The notes beneath the pieces were generated by a model. That model searched no databases. It saw only the letters and a program-made list of their open reading frames with translations, and had not been told where the DNA came from. Position numbers and translations under genes: made by a program. Of a stretch of DNA of 64,000 nt, positions 19,093-31,705 are shown piece by piece (the first letter of the stretch is position 1; the number at the start of each line of letters is the position of its first letter). This DNA comes from Luteibacter sp. 9135 (lineage in GTDB: Bacteria > Pseudomonadota > Gammaproteobacteria > Xanthomonadales > Rhodanobacteraceae), in NCBI RefSeq assembly GCF_000745005.1, contig NZ_JQNB01000001.1, positions 3,651,501 through 3,715,500 of the forward strand, given 5' to 3'.

Positions 19093-19746
19093 TTACGGCT
19101 CCAGCGTGGTCAGGCCTTCGCGCAGGGCATAGCGCGTGAGCAGCGCAATGCCGTTGATGCCCAGCTTGGCCATGATGTGTTCGCGGTGCGTGCCCACCGT
19201 CTTGACGCTGACATGCAGGCGCTCGGCAATGTCACGCGCGCTGAGGCCTTCGGCGAACAACTGGGTGATCTCGCGCTCGCGCGCGCTCAATGCCTCGCGC
19301 GGCGCGAACGCAGGGCCGTCGTGGCGGCGAAGGCCGTCCACCAGCAGGTGCGCGATATCGGGGCTGATGAAATAGCGCAGGCGCATCACACTGTCGATCG
19401 CCTCGCGCAGCACGTCGAAGCCGTCGCGCTTGAGCACGTAGCCGTGGGCGCCGGCGTCGAACGCGGCGCGCACCCAGCGCGAATCGTCGTACGCGGACAG
19501 GCACAGCAAGCGGGTCTGCGGACAGCGCGGCGCGATGCGGCGGATCGCTTCCAATCCGCTGAGCCCACGCATGGCGCAGTCGAAGACGATCAGGCCCGGC
19601 TGGTGGCGCAGCGCATGGCGCACACACTCGCGGCCATCGGCCGTGCTGCCGGTCACCTGGTAGCGCGGCGAGCCTGCCAGCAGAGCGGACACGCCCTCGC
19701 GCAGCAACGCCTGTTCGTCCGCCAGCAGGACGGTGATGGGCATCAT
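19093..19746 (-). CDS. LuxR/NarL-type response regulator
   Basis: A receiver domain (PITVLLADEQALLREGV; phospho-acceptor D56 in VFDCAMRG; LCLSAYDD; conserved Lys in YVLKRDG) is followed by a C-terminal LuxR helix-turn-helix (LSAREREITQLFAEGL... HVSVKTVGTHREHIM). The start is one of two adjacent ATG codons at 19746 and 19743, with GAGGTGGGG upstream. The first acidic pair reads D-E. No sensor kinase is adjacent. The gene ends 118 bases after... that is, it lies upstream of the muramidase on the same strand, so it may control that run; this is an inference from position. Confidence 0.88.
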   Translation of the reverse strand: MMPITVLLADEQALLREGVSALLAGSPRYQVTGSTADGRECVRHALRHQPGLIVFDCAMRGLSGLEAIRRIAPRCPQTRLLCLSAYDDSRWVRAAFDAGAHGYVLKRDGFDVLREAIDSVMRLRYFISPDIAHLLVDGLRRHDGPAFAPREALSAREREITQLFAEGLSARDIAERLHVSVKTVGTHREHIMAKLGINGIALLTRYALREGLTTLEP

Positions 19747-19977
19747 GCGCCCCACCTCGCCCGCACGCCGGCGCGAACGCACATGAAAACACCGCCATGA
19801 CTGACGGTGCTGCAGTGATGCGAATCCATCCTCGACCCCCTCGGTGGACGTCGTGCCGGCCCCCGTGGCCGGCCGGACGTGACAGCCGCGCAACGTTCCG
19901 CGGCTGCCGCCAAGGTATGTCGTGGCGTCCATCGGCCGTATCGGCCAAATGCTGATTTTTCGGCGCCGTCCTGCCGG

Positions 19978-21306
19978 TTACGGGTTCTTGCGAGCCGCCG
20001 CCCGCGCGGCACGCAGTGCCTCGAGCTTTTCCCTCAGCTTGGTCTCGAGTCCGCGATCCACCGGCTCGTAGAAGGTCGTGCCGACCAGGGCATCGGGCAG
20101 GCACTGCTGGTCGAGGGCGATGCCGCCCTCCACGTCGTGGTCGTACTGGTAACCGGTGCCGTAGCCCAGACCCTTCATCAGCTTGGTCGGCGCGTTGCGC
20201 AGGTGCATCGGCACGTCCAGCGTGCCCATCTGCTTCACGGTCGCCTTGGCCTTGTTATAGGCCATATAGGCGGCGTTGCTCTTGGGCGAGATGGCCAGCC
20301 AGATGGCCAGTTGCGCCAGGCCCAGTTCGCCTTCCGGGCTGCCCAGGCGCTCGTAGGTGTCCCAGGCGTCCAGGGCCATGCGCCAGGCGCGCGGTTCTGC
20401 CAGGCCCACGTCTTCCACGGCCATGCGGGTCATGCGTCGGGCGAGGTACAACGGATCGCAACCGCCGTCGAGCATGCGGGTCAGCCAGTACACGGCGGCA
20501 TCCGGATCGGACGAGCGCACGGATTTGTGCAGCGCAGATATCTGGTCGTAGAACTGCTCGCCGCTCTTGTCGAAGCGGCGGGTGCGGTCGGCCAGCACCT
20601 GCTCCAGCGTGGTGTCGTCGATACGGCCGTCTTCGGCCAGTTCGGCGGCGATTTCCAGCAGCGTGAGCGCGCGGCGTACATCGCCGTCCGCGGCACTGGC
20701 GATCAGTTTCAGCGAGGCCTCGTCCACATCCAGCGCCAGTTCGCCGAGGCCACGCTCGGTGTCGGCCAGCGCGCGATGCAGCGCGGCCACGATATCGTCG
20801 GGGCTCACCGAGTCCAGCACGTGCACGCGGCAGCGCGACAGCAACGCGGAGTTGAGTTCGAAGGACGGATTCTCCGTGGTGGCGCCGACGAAGATGATCA
20901 CGCCGCGTTCGATGTGCGGCAGGAACGCGTCCTGCTGGGCCTTGTTGAAGCGGTGCACCTCGTCCACGAACAGCACGGTGCGGCGGCCCTGCGCGAAGTT
21001 GCCCTCGGCTTCGGCCAGCGCCTTGCGCACGTCCGGCAGGCCGCTCATCACTGCGGAGATCGCCCGGAAATCCGCATCGGCGTAACGTGCCACCAGCAGC
21101 GCCAGGGTGGTCTTGCCGCAGCCCGGCGGCCCCCACAGGATCATCGAGTGCACCTTGCCCGCTTCCAGCGCGCGGCGCAGCGGCTTGCCCTCGCCGGCCA
21201 CGCGCTGCTGGCCCACGATCTCGTCGAGGGCGCGCGGGCGCATGCGCTCGGCCAGGGGCTTCAGCGCTTCGGGTTCGGCGAACAGGCCGGGGGAGGAGAA
21301 GGACAT
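19978..21306 (-). CDS. rarA: Replication-associated recombination protein A (AAA+ ATPase)
   Basis: RarA (MgsA) acts at stalled replication forks with SSB and is related to clamp-loader ATPases. The 442-residue protein has Walker A GPPGCGKTT, Walker B VLFVDEVHRFNK, sensor 1 GATTENPSF, the arginine-finger SRCRV, and the C-terminal tetramerisation region with the family pattern YDQISALHKSVRGSD-like and YPHDVEGG-like segments. The stop is followed by about 230 bases before the response regulator; that gap contains an 8-base hairpin (CAGCCGCG/CGCGGCTG near 19,884-19,907) and no gene that I can support. Its normal neighbour serS is displaced by the muramidase/DUF2589 block. Confidence 0.96.
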   Translation of the reverse strand: MSFSSPGLFAEPEALKPLAERMRPRALDEIVGQQRVAGEGKPLRRALEAGKVHSMILWGPPGCGKTTLALLVARYADADFRAISAVMSGLPDVRKALAEAEGNFAQGRRTVLFVDEVHRFNKAQQDAFLPHIERGVIIFVGATTENPSFELNSALLSRCRVHVLDSVSPDDIVAALHRALADTERGLGELALDVDEASLKLIASAADGDVRRALTLLEIAAELAEDGRIDDTTLEQVLADRTRRFDKSGEQFYDQISALHKSVRSSDPDAAVYWLTRMLDGGCDPLYLARRMTRMAVEDVGLAEPRAWRMALDAWDTYERLGSPEGELGLAQLAIWLAISPKSNAAYMAYNKAKATVKQMGTLDVPMHLRNAPTKLMKGLGYGTGYQYDHDVEGGIALDQQCLPDALVGTTFYEPVDRGLETKLREKLEALRAARAAARKNP

Positions 21307-21362
21307 GACACTCGCGGGCGGGGATGAACACGCATTATCGCGCGTTCACCGTGCACAGTCCC

Positions 21363-22721
21363 TCAATCATCCGGTGGCGGCGTTCCCGGCTTCGGCTTGC
21401 GCAGCAGGCTGGCCGCCATGCCGACGATCACCGCCGCGCCCAACAGCAGCACGATCCACAGCAGCGGACGGCTCCAGTCCAGCGGCACCGCGGGGGCCGC
21501 GAGGGCCTGGCGACCGCCCTGCTCCTGCGACGGGCCCAGCGTGGTGCGGTCGGGACGCCAGGCGGCCCCTTCGCTCTTGCGCAGCGCGGCGATGGCGTCG
21601 TCCACCGGCCAGGCCGGCCGCCGCGCACGCGCGCTGCCCACCAGCAGGCGCCAGGGGCCGTTGCCCTCGGGCAGGAAGACGAAGCGGTCCGCGCGCCAGC
21701 CCACCGAGAAATGCGGCGGCTCGCGCAGCGGCGTGGCCGAATGCAGGCGGATCAGATCGCGGCGACGCGGCGTCACCTCCAGGGGACGATGGCCCTCGGT
21801 GCCGTCCGGCGTGACCACGAGCGTACCCAGCGCCTCGCTGCTCAGGCTGTCCTCGACGGCGGAGGCATCCAGCCGGGCCACGCTGTCGCTCTTGCCCAGC
21901 GTCACACGCACGGCGCTCACGGGCAGCGCGGCCGGCAGGCGGTAGTCGTAATCGACGCCCTGCCCACTGCTGCGCGTGTCGGTCACGGGCACGTCCAGCC
22001 AGTGCAGCACGGGCTCGTCCCTGGCCGAGGCGTCCTCGACGGTGCCGGACAGCGTCACCGCGGCGGTGCCGTCGGTCGGCCAGGGCGCGTCGCCGCCGGT
22101 CACCCGCACCCGGAAATACCGGGCCGCCGGGCCCGCCAGCTTGACCACGCGCGCGTCCACCGCGTCGGCGTCCTTGCCCAGCGTGACCACGGACGCACCG
22201 CGCACGCGTGGAGTCCAGTCCTGCAGGTCGCGGCTGACGTCGATGTCCACGGTGAGGTTCACGTCGTGGTCCGGCCGGGGAAACTCCAGCCGTTCCGGCG
22301 CGACCTCGTCGTGCGCGTCGAACAGCCACGTGCGCGGCGTACCGCTGGCCGGCGCGCTGCCCGGCTCGATCACGATGTCGCCGTTGGTGCTGCGCTGGAT
22401 GCGCGCGCCCGGCACGCCGTCCACCGCGGAAGGCACCGCGCGCAGCGGCGCGTCCAGGGTCACCGGATGCGACGTCGGGTCGGCGGCGCGGTACGGGCCG
22501 GTCGCCACCTGGCGACCCTGCGCATCGACCACCACCACGTCGCCCAGGCCCGCGTCGCGCACGGCCCAGGCATAGGCGTCCTGCGGCAGCTCGACCAGAT
22601 AGGCCTTGCCGCCGGGCGGCGCGACGATCGGCCAGGCATAGGCGAACGCCTCGGGCATTTCAGCGCGGGCGCCCAGGGTGAACAGACTGGCGATGAGCAG
22701 GCAAACCACGTCACGACGCAT
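21363..22721 (-). CDS. DUF3999 family periplasm-facing protein
   Basis: The 452-residue protein begins with a signal peptide (MRRDVVCLLIASLFTLGARA) and ends with one membrane helix (PLLWIVLLLGAAVIVGMAAS) before a short basic tail. The large middle part is beta-rich and should lie in the periplasm. DUF3999 proteins are regularly encoded next to DUF2339 membrane proteins, as here, and the ATG lies 11 bases inside the end of the DUF2339 gene. The function is not known; the pair probably forms one membrane complex, as inferred from linkage. Confidence 0.85.
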   Translation of the reverse strand: MRRDVVCLLIASLFTLGARAEMPEAFAYAWPIVAPPGGKAYLVELPQDAYAWAVRDAGLGDVVVVDAQGRQVATGPYRAADPTSHPVTLDAPLRAVPSAVDGVPGARIQRSTNGDIVIEPGSAPASGTPRTWLFDAHDEVAPERLEFPRPDHDVNLTVDIDVSRDLQDWTPRVRGASVVTLGKDADAVDARVVKLAGPAARYFRVRVTGGDAPWPTDGTAAVTLSGTVEDASARDEPVLHWLDVPVTDTRSSGQGVDYDYRLPAALPVSAVRVTLGKSDSVARLDASAVEDSLSSEALGTLVVTPDGTEGHRPLEVTPRRRDLIRLHSATPLREPPHFSVGWRADRFVFLPEGNGPWRLLVGSARARRPAWPVDDAIAALRKSEGAAWRPDRTTLGPSQEQGGRQALAAPAVPLDWSRPLLWIVLLLGAAVIVGMAASLLRKPKPGTPPPDD

Positions 22722-25488
22722 GCGGCGGCTCCGGAACGATGGCCGCACCGTCTTTGGGCGGCGCGGGGGCGAGGTAACCGATGACCGTGCAGAGCAGGCC
22801 ATAGGCGATGAAGGAGGCGATGCCGAACAGGTTGCCCAGGTGGCCGCGGTCCACCAGCAGCAGCTTGAGCAGCACCACGCCCATGCTGCCGGCGCCGGCC
22901 ATCCAGAGCAGCCGCTGGCCACGGCGCGAGCCGAGCACCCAGGCAACGACGCCGATGATGCTCCACACCACGGTGAGCGACAGTTCGGCCAGGCTGGACG
23001 ACGGCATGTCGCCGTTCCAGGGCACGCCGCCGAGGTGGTGCACGGTGCGCAACGTCATGCTGGTGGCGACGACGAAGAACGCGATGGCGAGCACCGCCGG
23101 ACGCGCGCGCACCACGCCGGGCGGCATCACCGCGTCCGCCATGACGCGGGCGAGGAACAACCCCTCCGCCACCAGCAGCAGATCGATCGGATTGAACAGC
23201 GGGATGAAGGGCAGCGGGTGAGCACCGCCCGCCGCGCCCAGCGCGACGAGGCCGACCGCCGCCATCGCTATCAGCATGAACGCGCCGACACTCAGGCGCA
23301 GATCGCGTACGTAAGCCACCAGCGGCGAGGCGATGACGCGCGGTCGCCAGACGACGAGCGCCGCGACGAGCAGCGTCGGCACTGCGCAGGCGAGGATCTG
23401 CCAGCCCTGACCCACGCGCTCCGCACCATCCAGCGCGAGGCCGATGGCGGTGGTGAACAGCGCCAGCCAGCGCAGCCACCACAGCGTGCCGCTGGCGACG
23501 GCGGCCACCCGGTGCTGGCTTTCGCCACGCATCGACAGCCAGCCGGTCACGGCCATCATCGCCACCGCCGCGAGCGGCCAGCCCACCAGCCACTGCATGC
23601 CGGCGCTGCTCGCCTGCAGCACGAGCAACAGCGTGGCCAGGAAGGACACCGGTACGGCAAACGCGAGCACGACGCCCAGGTCCAGCTTGCGCACGCGCGG
23701 GCAGGCCAGCGACAGCAACCAGCCGGTGGAGGACACCAGCGCCAGCCACGCGGCGTTCTCGTCGGTCGCCCCGAAAGACGAACGATCGATCTCGCGCCCG
23801 AAGCCGACGTACCACCAGAGCACCGCCCAGAACAGCAGCCCGATACGCGCCAGGCCGGAGATACCGCGCGACGCGCCATGGCGATCGAACTGCCACACGC
23901 CCACGCCCGCACCGACGACCAGGAGCAGGCAGCCCACGAAAGGCGCGTTGAGCAGCGGCGTGTCGAGCGAGTGCACACCGAAGGACAGCGCGAGGAACCA
24001 CGCCGCGCCCGCCACCAGCTGCAGGAACACGCCCGACCAGCGCGGCAGGCGCCGCCCCTGGCGGAAGCCGAGCCAGATCAGGCCCGCGCCTTCCAGCGCG
24101 AAGACGCAGGCGGTGACGCTCGCGCTCAACGCCAACGGCACGGCGATGGTGGCGAAGGCGACGGCCAGCACGGCCCAGGTCTCGCGCAGCAGGCCCATGT
24201 CGTCGCGCTTGCGGATCGCGAAGGCGATGGCGATATAGATGGCCGCGGCGACCAGGGCCGAGATCGCCAGCGGCATCGGCTCCCAGTCCAGCAACGCCCC
24301 CTGCAACAGCAGGCTGGCGATCGGGTTGCCGAACATCAGGCAGCCGTCGAGGATGGCGCGGCCGCGCCGCGGCGAGCGCAGCACGTGCAGCCACGGCACG
24401 ATGAGGTACAGCAGGAAATGCAGGATGAGGAAGGGTTCGGTGCTGGCGAACAGCGACGGGCTGTAGCGCAGCACGCCCCACGCCGTGCCCACGCCGAACG
24501 TCGCCACGAAGCCGAGCACGTTGAGCACCCGCCATGCCTTCTTCCAGGCGATACCGAGGATGCCCAGGTTGAGCAGCGCGTAGTAACCGAACAGGGCGAC
24601 ATGGTTGCCCTGCCCCGACGACGCGATGATCGGCGCGGCGAACCCGGCGATCAGGCCCAGCACGGCGAGCGCCAGCGCATCCTGCAGCACCGCCAGCACG
24701 CCCATGCCGGCGACGAACACCACCAGCAGCGCGAAGGTCGGCGTCGCGTCCAGCAGACCGTAGAGGCGGTACGCGGCGAACACCGTCATCACCAGCACGC
24801 CCAGCCCACCACCCTGCAAGGCCAGCGCGAACGCGCGGCGCCGGTCGCGCTGCACCCAGCCGAACGCCACGCCCGCGATCGCCGCCAGCGCCACGAGGCT
24901 CAGCCGCACCGACACCGGCACACGCAGCATCCCCGTGTCCGACGCGTACTTGAGGAACGCCGCCACGCCCGCGAACAGCACCAGCATGCCCACCTTCACC
25001 GGCACGTTGCCTTCGGTGAACCAGCGCTTCGCTGCCGTGATGGCGCTATCGAACCAGGAGGGGCCGGTGGGCACGCGCGCTGCGGCTGCCGTCCACGCGT
25101 CGCTGACGACAGGGGCGGACATGCCATCGGCGGCGACACGTGTCGTGCCCGGTAGCGGTGGCATGGCGGGCATGTCGGGCATCGGGGGCACGGGCGGCGT
25201 CGACGCGCTGGATGCGCTGGACCCGTTGGACGCAGCCGACGCCGCCGTGCTGTCCGGCCACTGTGCCGGCACGGGCACCTCCGATACAGCAGGCGACATC
25301 ATCGAGGGCACTGCCGGTGCTGGCGCCGTCAGCGCTTCCACCCGGGCTTGCATGGCGTTGAGGTCACTGCGCAGCTGCGACGTCCGCGCCAGCAGCCAGC
25401 CGATGGCAGCGCCCGCAACCCCACCGGTCCACCCTTGATCTACCAGACCACCGATGACCGCGCACACCAGAATCCAGACCACCACCAT
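22711..25488 (-). CDS. DUF2339 giant polytopic membrane protein
   Basis: The product has about 925 residues. It starts with a membrane helix (VVVWILVCAVIGGLVDQGW), continues with a coiled-coil and an alanine/proline-rich linker to about residue 130, and then carries more than twenty hydrophobic segments to the end. This is the DUF2339 architecture. ATG 25488 follows GAGGGGCGGAGC; a GTG six codons earlier is possible. It is coupled to DUF3999 by an 11-base overlap. A role in envelope or polysaccharide handling has been suggested for such proteins only by topology, so I do not assign one. Confidence 0.85.
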   Translation of the reverse strand: MVVVWILVCAVIGGLVDQGWTGGVAGAAIGWLLARTSQLRSDLNAMQARVEALTAPAPAVPSMMSPAVSEVPVPAQWPDSTAASAASNGSSASSASTPPVPPMPDMPAMPPLPGTTRVAADGMSAPVVSDAWTAAAARVPTGPSWFDSAITAAKRWFTEGNVPVKVGMLVLFAGVAAFLKYASDTGMLRVPVSVRLSLVALAAIAGVAFGWVQRDRRRAFALALQGGGLGVLVMTVFAAYRLYGLLDATPTFALLVVFVAGMGVLAVLQDALALAVLGLIAGFAAPIIASSGQGNHVALFGYYALLNLGILGIAWKKAWRVLNVLGFVATFGVGTAWGVLRYSPSLFASTEPFLILHFLLYLIVPWLHVLRSPRRGRAILDGCLMFGNPIASLLLQGALLDWEPMPLAISALVAAAIYIAIAFAIRKRDDMGLLRETWAVLAVAFATIAVPLALSASVTACVFALEGAGLIWLGFRQGRRLPRWSGVFLQLVAGAAWFLALSFGVHSLDTPLLNAPFVGCLLLVVGAGVGVWQFDRHGASRGISGLARIGLLFWAVLWWYVGFGREIDRSSFGATDENAAWLALVSSTGWLLSLACPRVRKLDLGVVLAFAVPVSFLATLLLVLQASSAGMQWLVGWPLAAVAMMAVTGWLSMRGESQHRVAAVASGTLWWLRWLALFTTAIGLALDGAERVGQGWQILACAVPTLLVAALVVWRPRVIASPLVAYVRDLRLSVGAFMLIAMAAVGLVALGAAGGAHPLPFIPLFNPIDLLLVAEGLFLARVMADAVMPPGVVRARPAVLAIAFFVVATSMTLRTVHHLGGVPWNGDMPSSSLAELSLTVVWSIIGVVAWVLGSRRGQRLLWMAGAGSMGVVLLKLLLVDRGHLGNLFGIASFIAYGLLCTVIGYLAPAPPKDGAAIVPEPPHAS

Positions 25489-25522
25489 GCTCCGCCCCTC
25501 GCTCACATATCCGTATAGGCAG

Positions 25523-25549
25523 GGAGTCTGGCATGAAATGCCAGACTCC
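25523..25549. other. Perfect 12-base hairpin upstream of the DUF2339 gene
   Basis: GGAGTCTGGCAT and ATGCCAGACTCC flank three bases. It lies 35 bases upstream of the DUF2339 start and directly beside a REP palindrome. It could be a regulator site, a leader hairpin or a REP-associated structure. Confidence 0.4.
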
Positions 25550-25740
25550 GTAGGAGCGCACGATGTGCGCGATCCCTCAGCCCCGCACTGCGGCGAAAGA
25601 AGCCACCCGCCCGCACAGGCAGGCGTTTCCGTGCATCCAACGTGCGCTCGTCAGACGCCCGGAACCGCTCCCACCGTTGCGACGGTTGGCATCATTCGGC
25701 ATAGCCGCGGTGAGGGATCGCGCACATCGTGCGCTCCTAC
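25550..25740. repeat. Inverted pair of REP palindromes (REPIN)
   Basis: A GTAG-headed palindrome (GTAGGAGCGCAC, ATG loop, GTGCGCGA) lies at 25550-25572 and its inverted copy at 25718-25740, about 145 bases apart. The same unit recurs at many intergenic sites in this window. I see no gene in the interval 25489-25793. Confidence 0.85.
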
Positions 25741-25793
25741 GGGCACATTGCGTGCAGGGGCCGCAGATCGCAGCGGCCGTCAGCACGCGGCGT

Positions 25794-26444
25794 TTATTTA
25801 ACCGGCTGCGTCTGCAACACCGGCGCATCGCCGATCACATCGGTGCCCTTCGGCGGCACGAACTCGAACGTGCCCGCGGGAATCGCGACATTCTTCTGCC
25901 ACCCGGCGAACGAGATCTGCGTGGTATTCCCCAGCTGGTCCTTGAACGCCATCCGCGCCAGCCCGCTCGCGTCAAAACCGAGGTCGGCAAAGTCGAACTG
26001 CGGATCCTTGCTGGTGGATTGCAGGCGCAACCAGACCAGGCCGTCATGCTCGCCCTGCTCGGTAACCTTGAAATCCTTGTCCATCTGCGAGAGGTCGGTC
26101 AGCACGGTGAGCGGGCTCTGCGCTTCCTCGCTGCTCTGCCGGCGAACGGTGACCTGTTCCAGGTCGGGGTCGTACAGCCAGACGCGGCTGCCGTCGGCGA
26201 CGATGGTCTGCTTGTACGGTGCCGTGGTTTCCCAGCGGAACTGGCGCGGCGCCTGCAGCGCCAGCGTGCCCGAGCTGACCTTGCCCTGGTCGCCATTGGC
26301 ATTGGCCAGCGTCTGGCTGAAACGCCCGGTGAGCGCATGCAGCCCCGTGGAGAACGCATTCAGGCGCTCTCGGGCCGCGCCGGTGGTGGCGAAGGTCGGC
26401 AGGCTGAGGAGGGACAGCGTCGCGGCGAGCAGCAGACGTTTCAT
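25794..26444 (-). CDS. lolA: Periplasmic lipoprotein carrier LolA
   Basis: LolA takes lipoproteins from the LolCDE transporter in the inner membrane to LolB at the outer membrane. The 216-residue product has a signal peptide (MKRLLLAATLSLLSLPTFA) and the half-barrel features of the family: LTGRFSQTLAN, a strand FRWETTAPYKQTIVADG, then VWLYDPDLEQVTVR and PLTVLTD. ATG 26444 gives a normal signal peptide; the longer upstream frame does not. It lies downstream of ftsK, as in E. coli, but with one extra gene in between. Confidence 0.93.
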   Translation of the reverse strand: MKRLLLAATLSLLSLPTFATTGAARERLNAFSTGLHALTGRFSQTLANANGDQGKVSSGTLALQAPRQFRWETTAPYKQTIVADGSRVWLYDPDLEQVTVRRQSSEEAQSPLTVLTDLSQMDKDFKVTEQGEHDGLVWLRLQSTSKDPQFDFADLGFDASGLARMAFKDQLGNTTQISFAGWQKNVAIPAGTFEFVPPKGTDVIGDAPVLQTQPVK

Positions 26445-26595
26445 AGGGGGGGGATATCCTGGGGAAGCAGGCATGGTGGCGAGGGTTAGGCGTAAAGGGT
26501 AAAGCGTCAGTCGAGCACGCACACACAACGCCCGACCCGTTGCACGTCAATCTACATCGTCAACGCTTAACACGGGACGCTGGACGACCAACGCC

Positions 26596-27024
26596 CTACC
26601 GGTCCGTTTCAAACAGCGACTTGAGCATATCGATGGCTTCACCGGGGGAAATCTCGCCGGCCTCCATCTTCTCGCTGATCTCGGCGATGGCCTTGCCGTC
26701 GCGATGCCAGAACGGCGCCGCGCGGGTGGCGGTGTGTGCCGGGCGCGTTTCCTGGCCCAGCACCACGATCTCGGCGATATCCGACTGCTCGGCGAAGATC
26801 ACTTCCAGCGCGTCGTCGATCTCGCCGGTGTGCCCTGCCGGATAGTCACGGGTGACGAAGCAGGCGCGGCCGTCGTCGGCGCGCAGTTCCAGCCCGGGAA
26901 TGGACGGGTTGAGCTCGAAGACACTGGTCACCTCGTCGAGCACCTCGGCGGTGGGCACGAGATCGCCGGTGACGAGGAGGCTCCAGGGGCGCTGGCGTAG
27001 CACACCCGGCTTCATGGTGTTCAT
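26596..27024 (-). CDS. Conserved-looking protein of unknown function between ftsK and lolA
   Basis: The 142-residue soluble protein contains SLLVTGDLVPTAEVLDEVTS, IPGLELRADDGRACFVTRD, and a charged helical C-terminus (EISEKMEAGEISPGEAIDML). It has no signal peptide. The start is ATG 27024 or ATG 27015; neither has a strong ribosome site. It begins seven bases after the ftsK stop, so it is probably co-transcribed with ftsK. I do not recognise the family. Confidence 0.7.
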   Translation of the reverse strand: MNTMKPGVLRQRPWSLLVTGDLVPTAEVLDEVTSVFELNPSIPGLELRADDGRACFVTRDYPAGHTGEIDDALEVIFAEQSDIAEIVVLGQETRPAHTATRAAPFWHRDGKAIAEISEKMEAGEISPGEAIDMLKSLFETDR

Positions 27025-27031
27025 GGTGGGA

Positions 27032-29377
<2,346 letters not shown>

Positions 29378-29409
29378 TTAGCAGACGACCTCGGATCGGG
29401 TTTTGGGCA

Positions 29410-30474
29410 TCATGCCATGCCCTGGAGGGCCGGATGGACGAGCTTGCCGCCCTCGATGTTGATGCCCGCGGCCAGCGGGGCATAGTCGCGCCAGGCATCG
29501 CCGGCAGCCAGGCGCTGCACGTACGGCAGGATGGCGGCGGAGATGGCGGTGGACGAGGTCTGCGGCACGGCGCCGGGCATGTTGGTCACGCAGAAATGCG
29601 TCACGCCGTGGACGTCGTAGGTGGGCTCCTTCCAGGTGGTCGGACGCGAGGTTTCGAAGCAGCCGCCCTGGTCGATCGAGATGTCGACGAGCACCGAGCC
29701 CTTCTCCATCGTCTTGACCATGTCCTCGGTGACCACGCGCGGGGCCTTGGCGCTGGGGATCAGCACGGCACCGACGACGATATCGGCGTTGCGGACTTCC
29801 TCGGCCACCGACGACTCATAGGCATACAGCGCGGTGACGTTGGGGCCCATGGCCATCATCTCGGCCAGGCGATCCTGCCGCTTGTCGAACACCACCACGT
29901 TGGCACCGGCCTGGGCCGCCAGGGCCGCGGCGTTGCCACCGGCCGCGCCGGCGCCCAGCACCACGACCTTGCCGCGCGGGGTGGAGGCCATGCCGCCCAG
30001 CAGCTTGCCCTTGCCGCCGTTGGGCTGGTGCAGGAGGGTGGTGCCGATCTGGGTGGCGATGCGACCGGCGATGACGGACATCGGCAGCAGCAGCGGCAGC
30101 ACGCCGTTCTCGTCCACCGACTCGAAGGCGATGCCGGTCAGGCCGATGTCCAGCAGGCTGCGGGTCAGCGCCGGTTCGGCGGCCAGGTGCAGGTAGCAGA
30201 ACAGCAGGTGGTGCTTCTTCAGCAGCTTGAGGTCGCCCTCGATCGGCTCCTTGACCTTGACGATCAGCTCGCCCTTCTCGTAGACGGCGGCGGCGTCCGG
30301 CAGGACGGTGACGCCCAGGGCCGAGTAGTCGGCGTCCGAGTAGCCGGACTTGGTGCCGGCGCCGGACTGGATGAACACCTCGTGGCCACGGCGGGCCAGG
30401 TCGGCCGCGGCGGCCGGGATGAGGGCCACGCGGCCTTCGAGGGTCTTGGTTTCGGAAGGGATACCGATGCGCAT
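29410..30474 (-). CDS. ald: Alanine dehydrogenase
   Basis: The enzyme interconverts L-alanine and pyruvate with NAD+ and ammonia. The 354-residue product starts [20 protein letters not shown], with active-site Lys in VKVKEP and His in CYLHLAAEP. The Rossmann motif reads [13 protein letters not shown], followed by the FDK acidic end. ATG 30474 fits the family N-terminus; the frame continues upstream without similarity. It is divergent from trxB, leaving about 230 bases with probable promoters for both genes but no gene. Confidence 0.95.
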   Translation of the reverse strand: MRIGIPSETKTLEGRVALIPAAAADLARRGHEVFIQSGAGTKSGYSDADYSALGVTVLPDAAAVYEKGELIVKVKEPIEGDLKLLKKHHLLFCYLHLAAEPALTRSLLDIGLTGIAFESVDENGVLPLLLPMSVIAGRIATQIGTTLLHQPNGGKGKLLGGMASTPRGKVVVLGAGAAGGNAAALAAQAGANVVVFDKRQDRLAEMMAMGPNVTALYAYESSVAEEVRNADIVVGAVLIPSAKAPRVVTEDMVKTMEKGSVLVDISIDQGGCFETSRPTTWKEPTYDVHGVTHFCVTNMPGAVPQTSSTAISAAILPYVQRLAAGDAWRDYAPLAAGINIEGGKLVHPALQGMA

Positions 30475-30570
30475 CTGAGGATGATCCTGAATGAACCGAA
30501 GGAAGTCGTGACGGAACAAAAGCCGCCGTGCGGAGACACGCCGGCAGCATCAATGAAGCGAATGTCTTGA

Positions 30571-31665
<1,095 letters not shown>

Positions 31666-31705
31666 TGGAGTCGCCCCGCGCGGCCGGCGCGGGGCGTTGC
31701 CCCGC

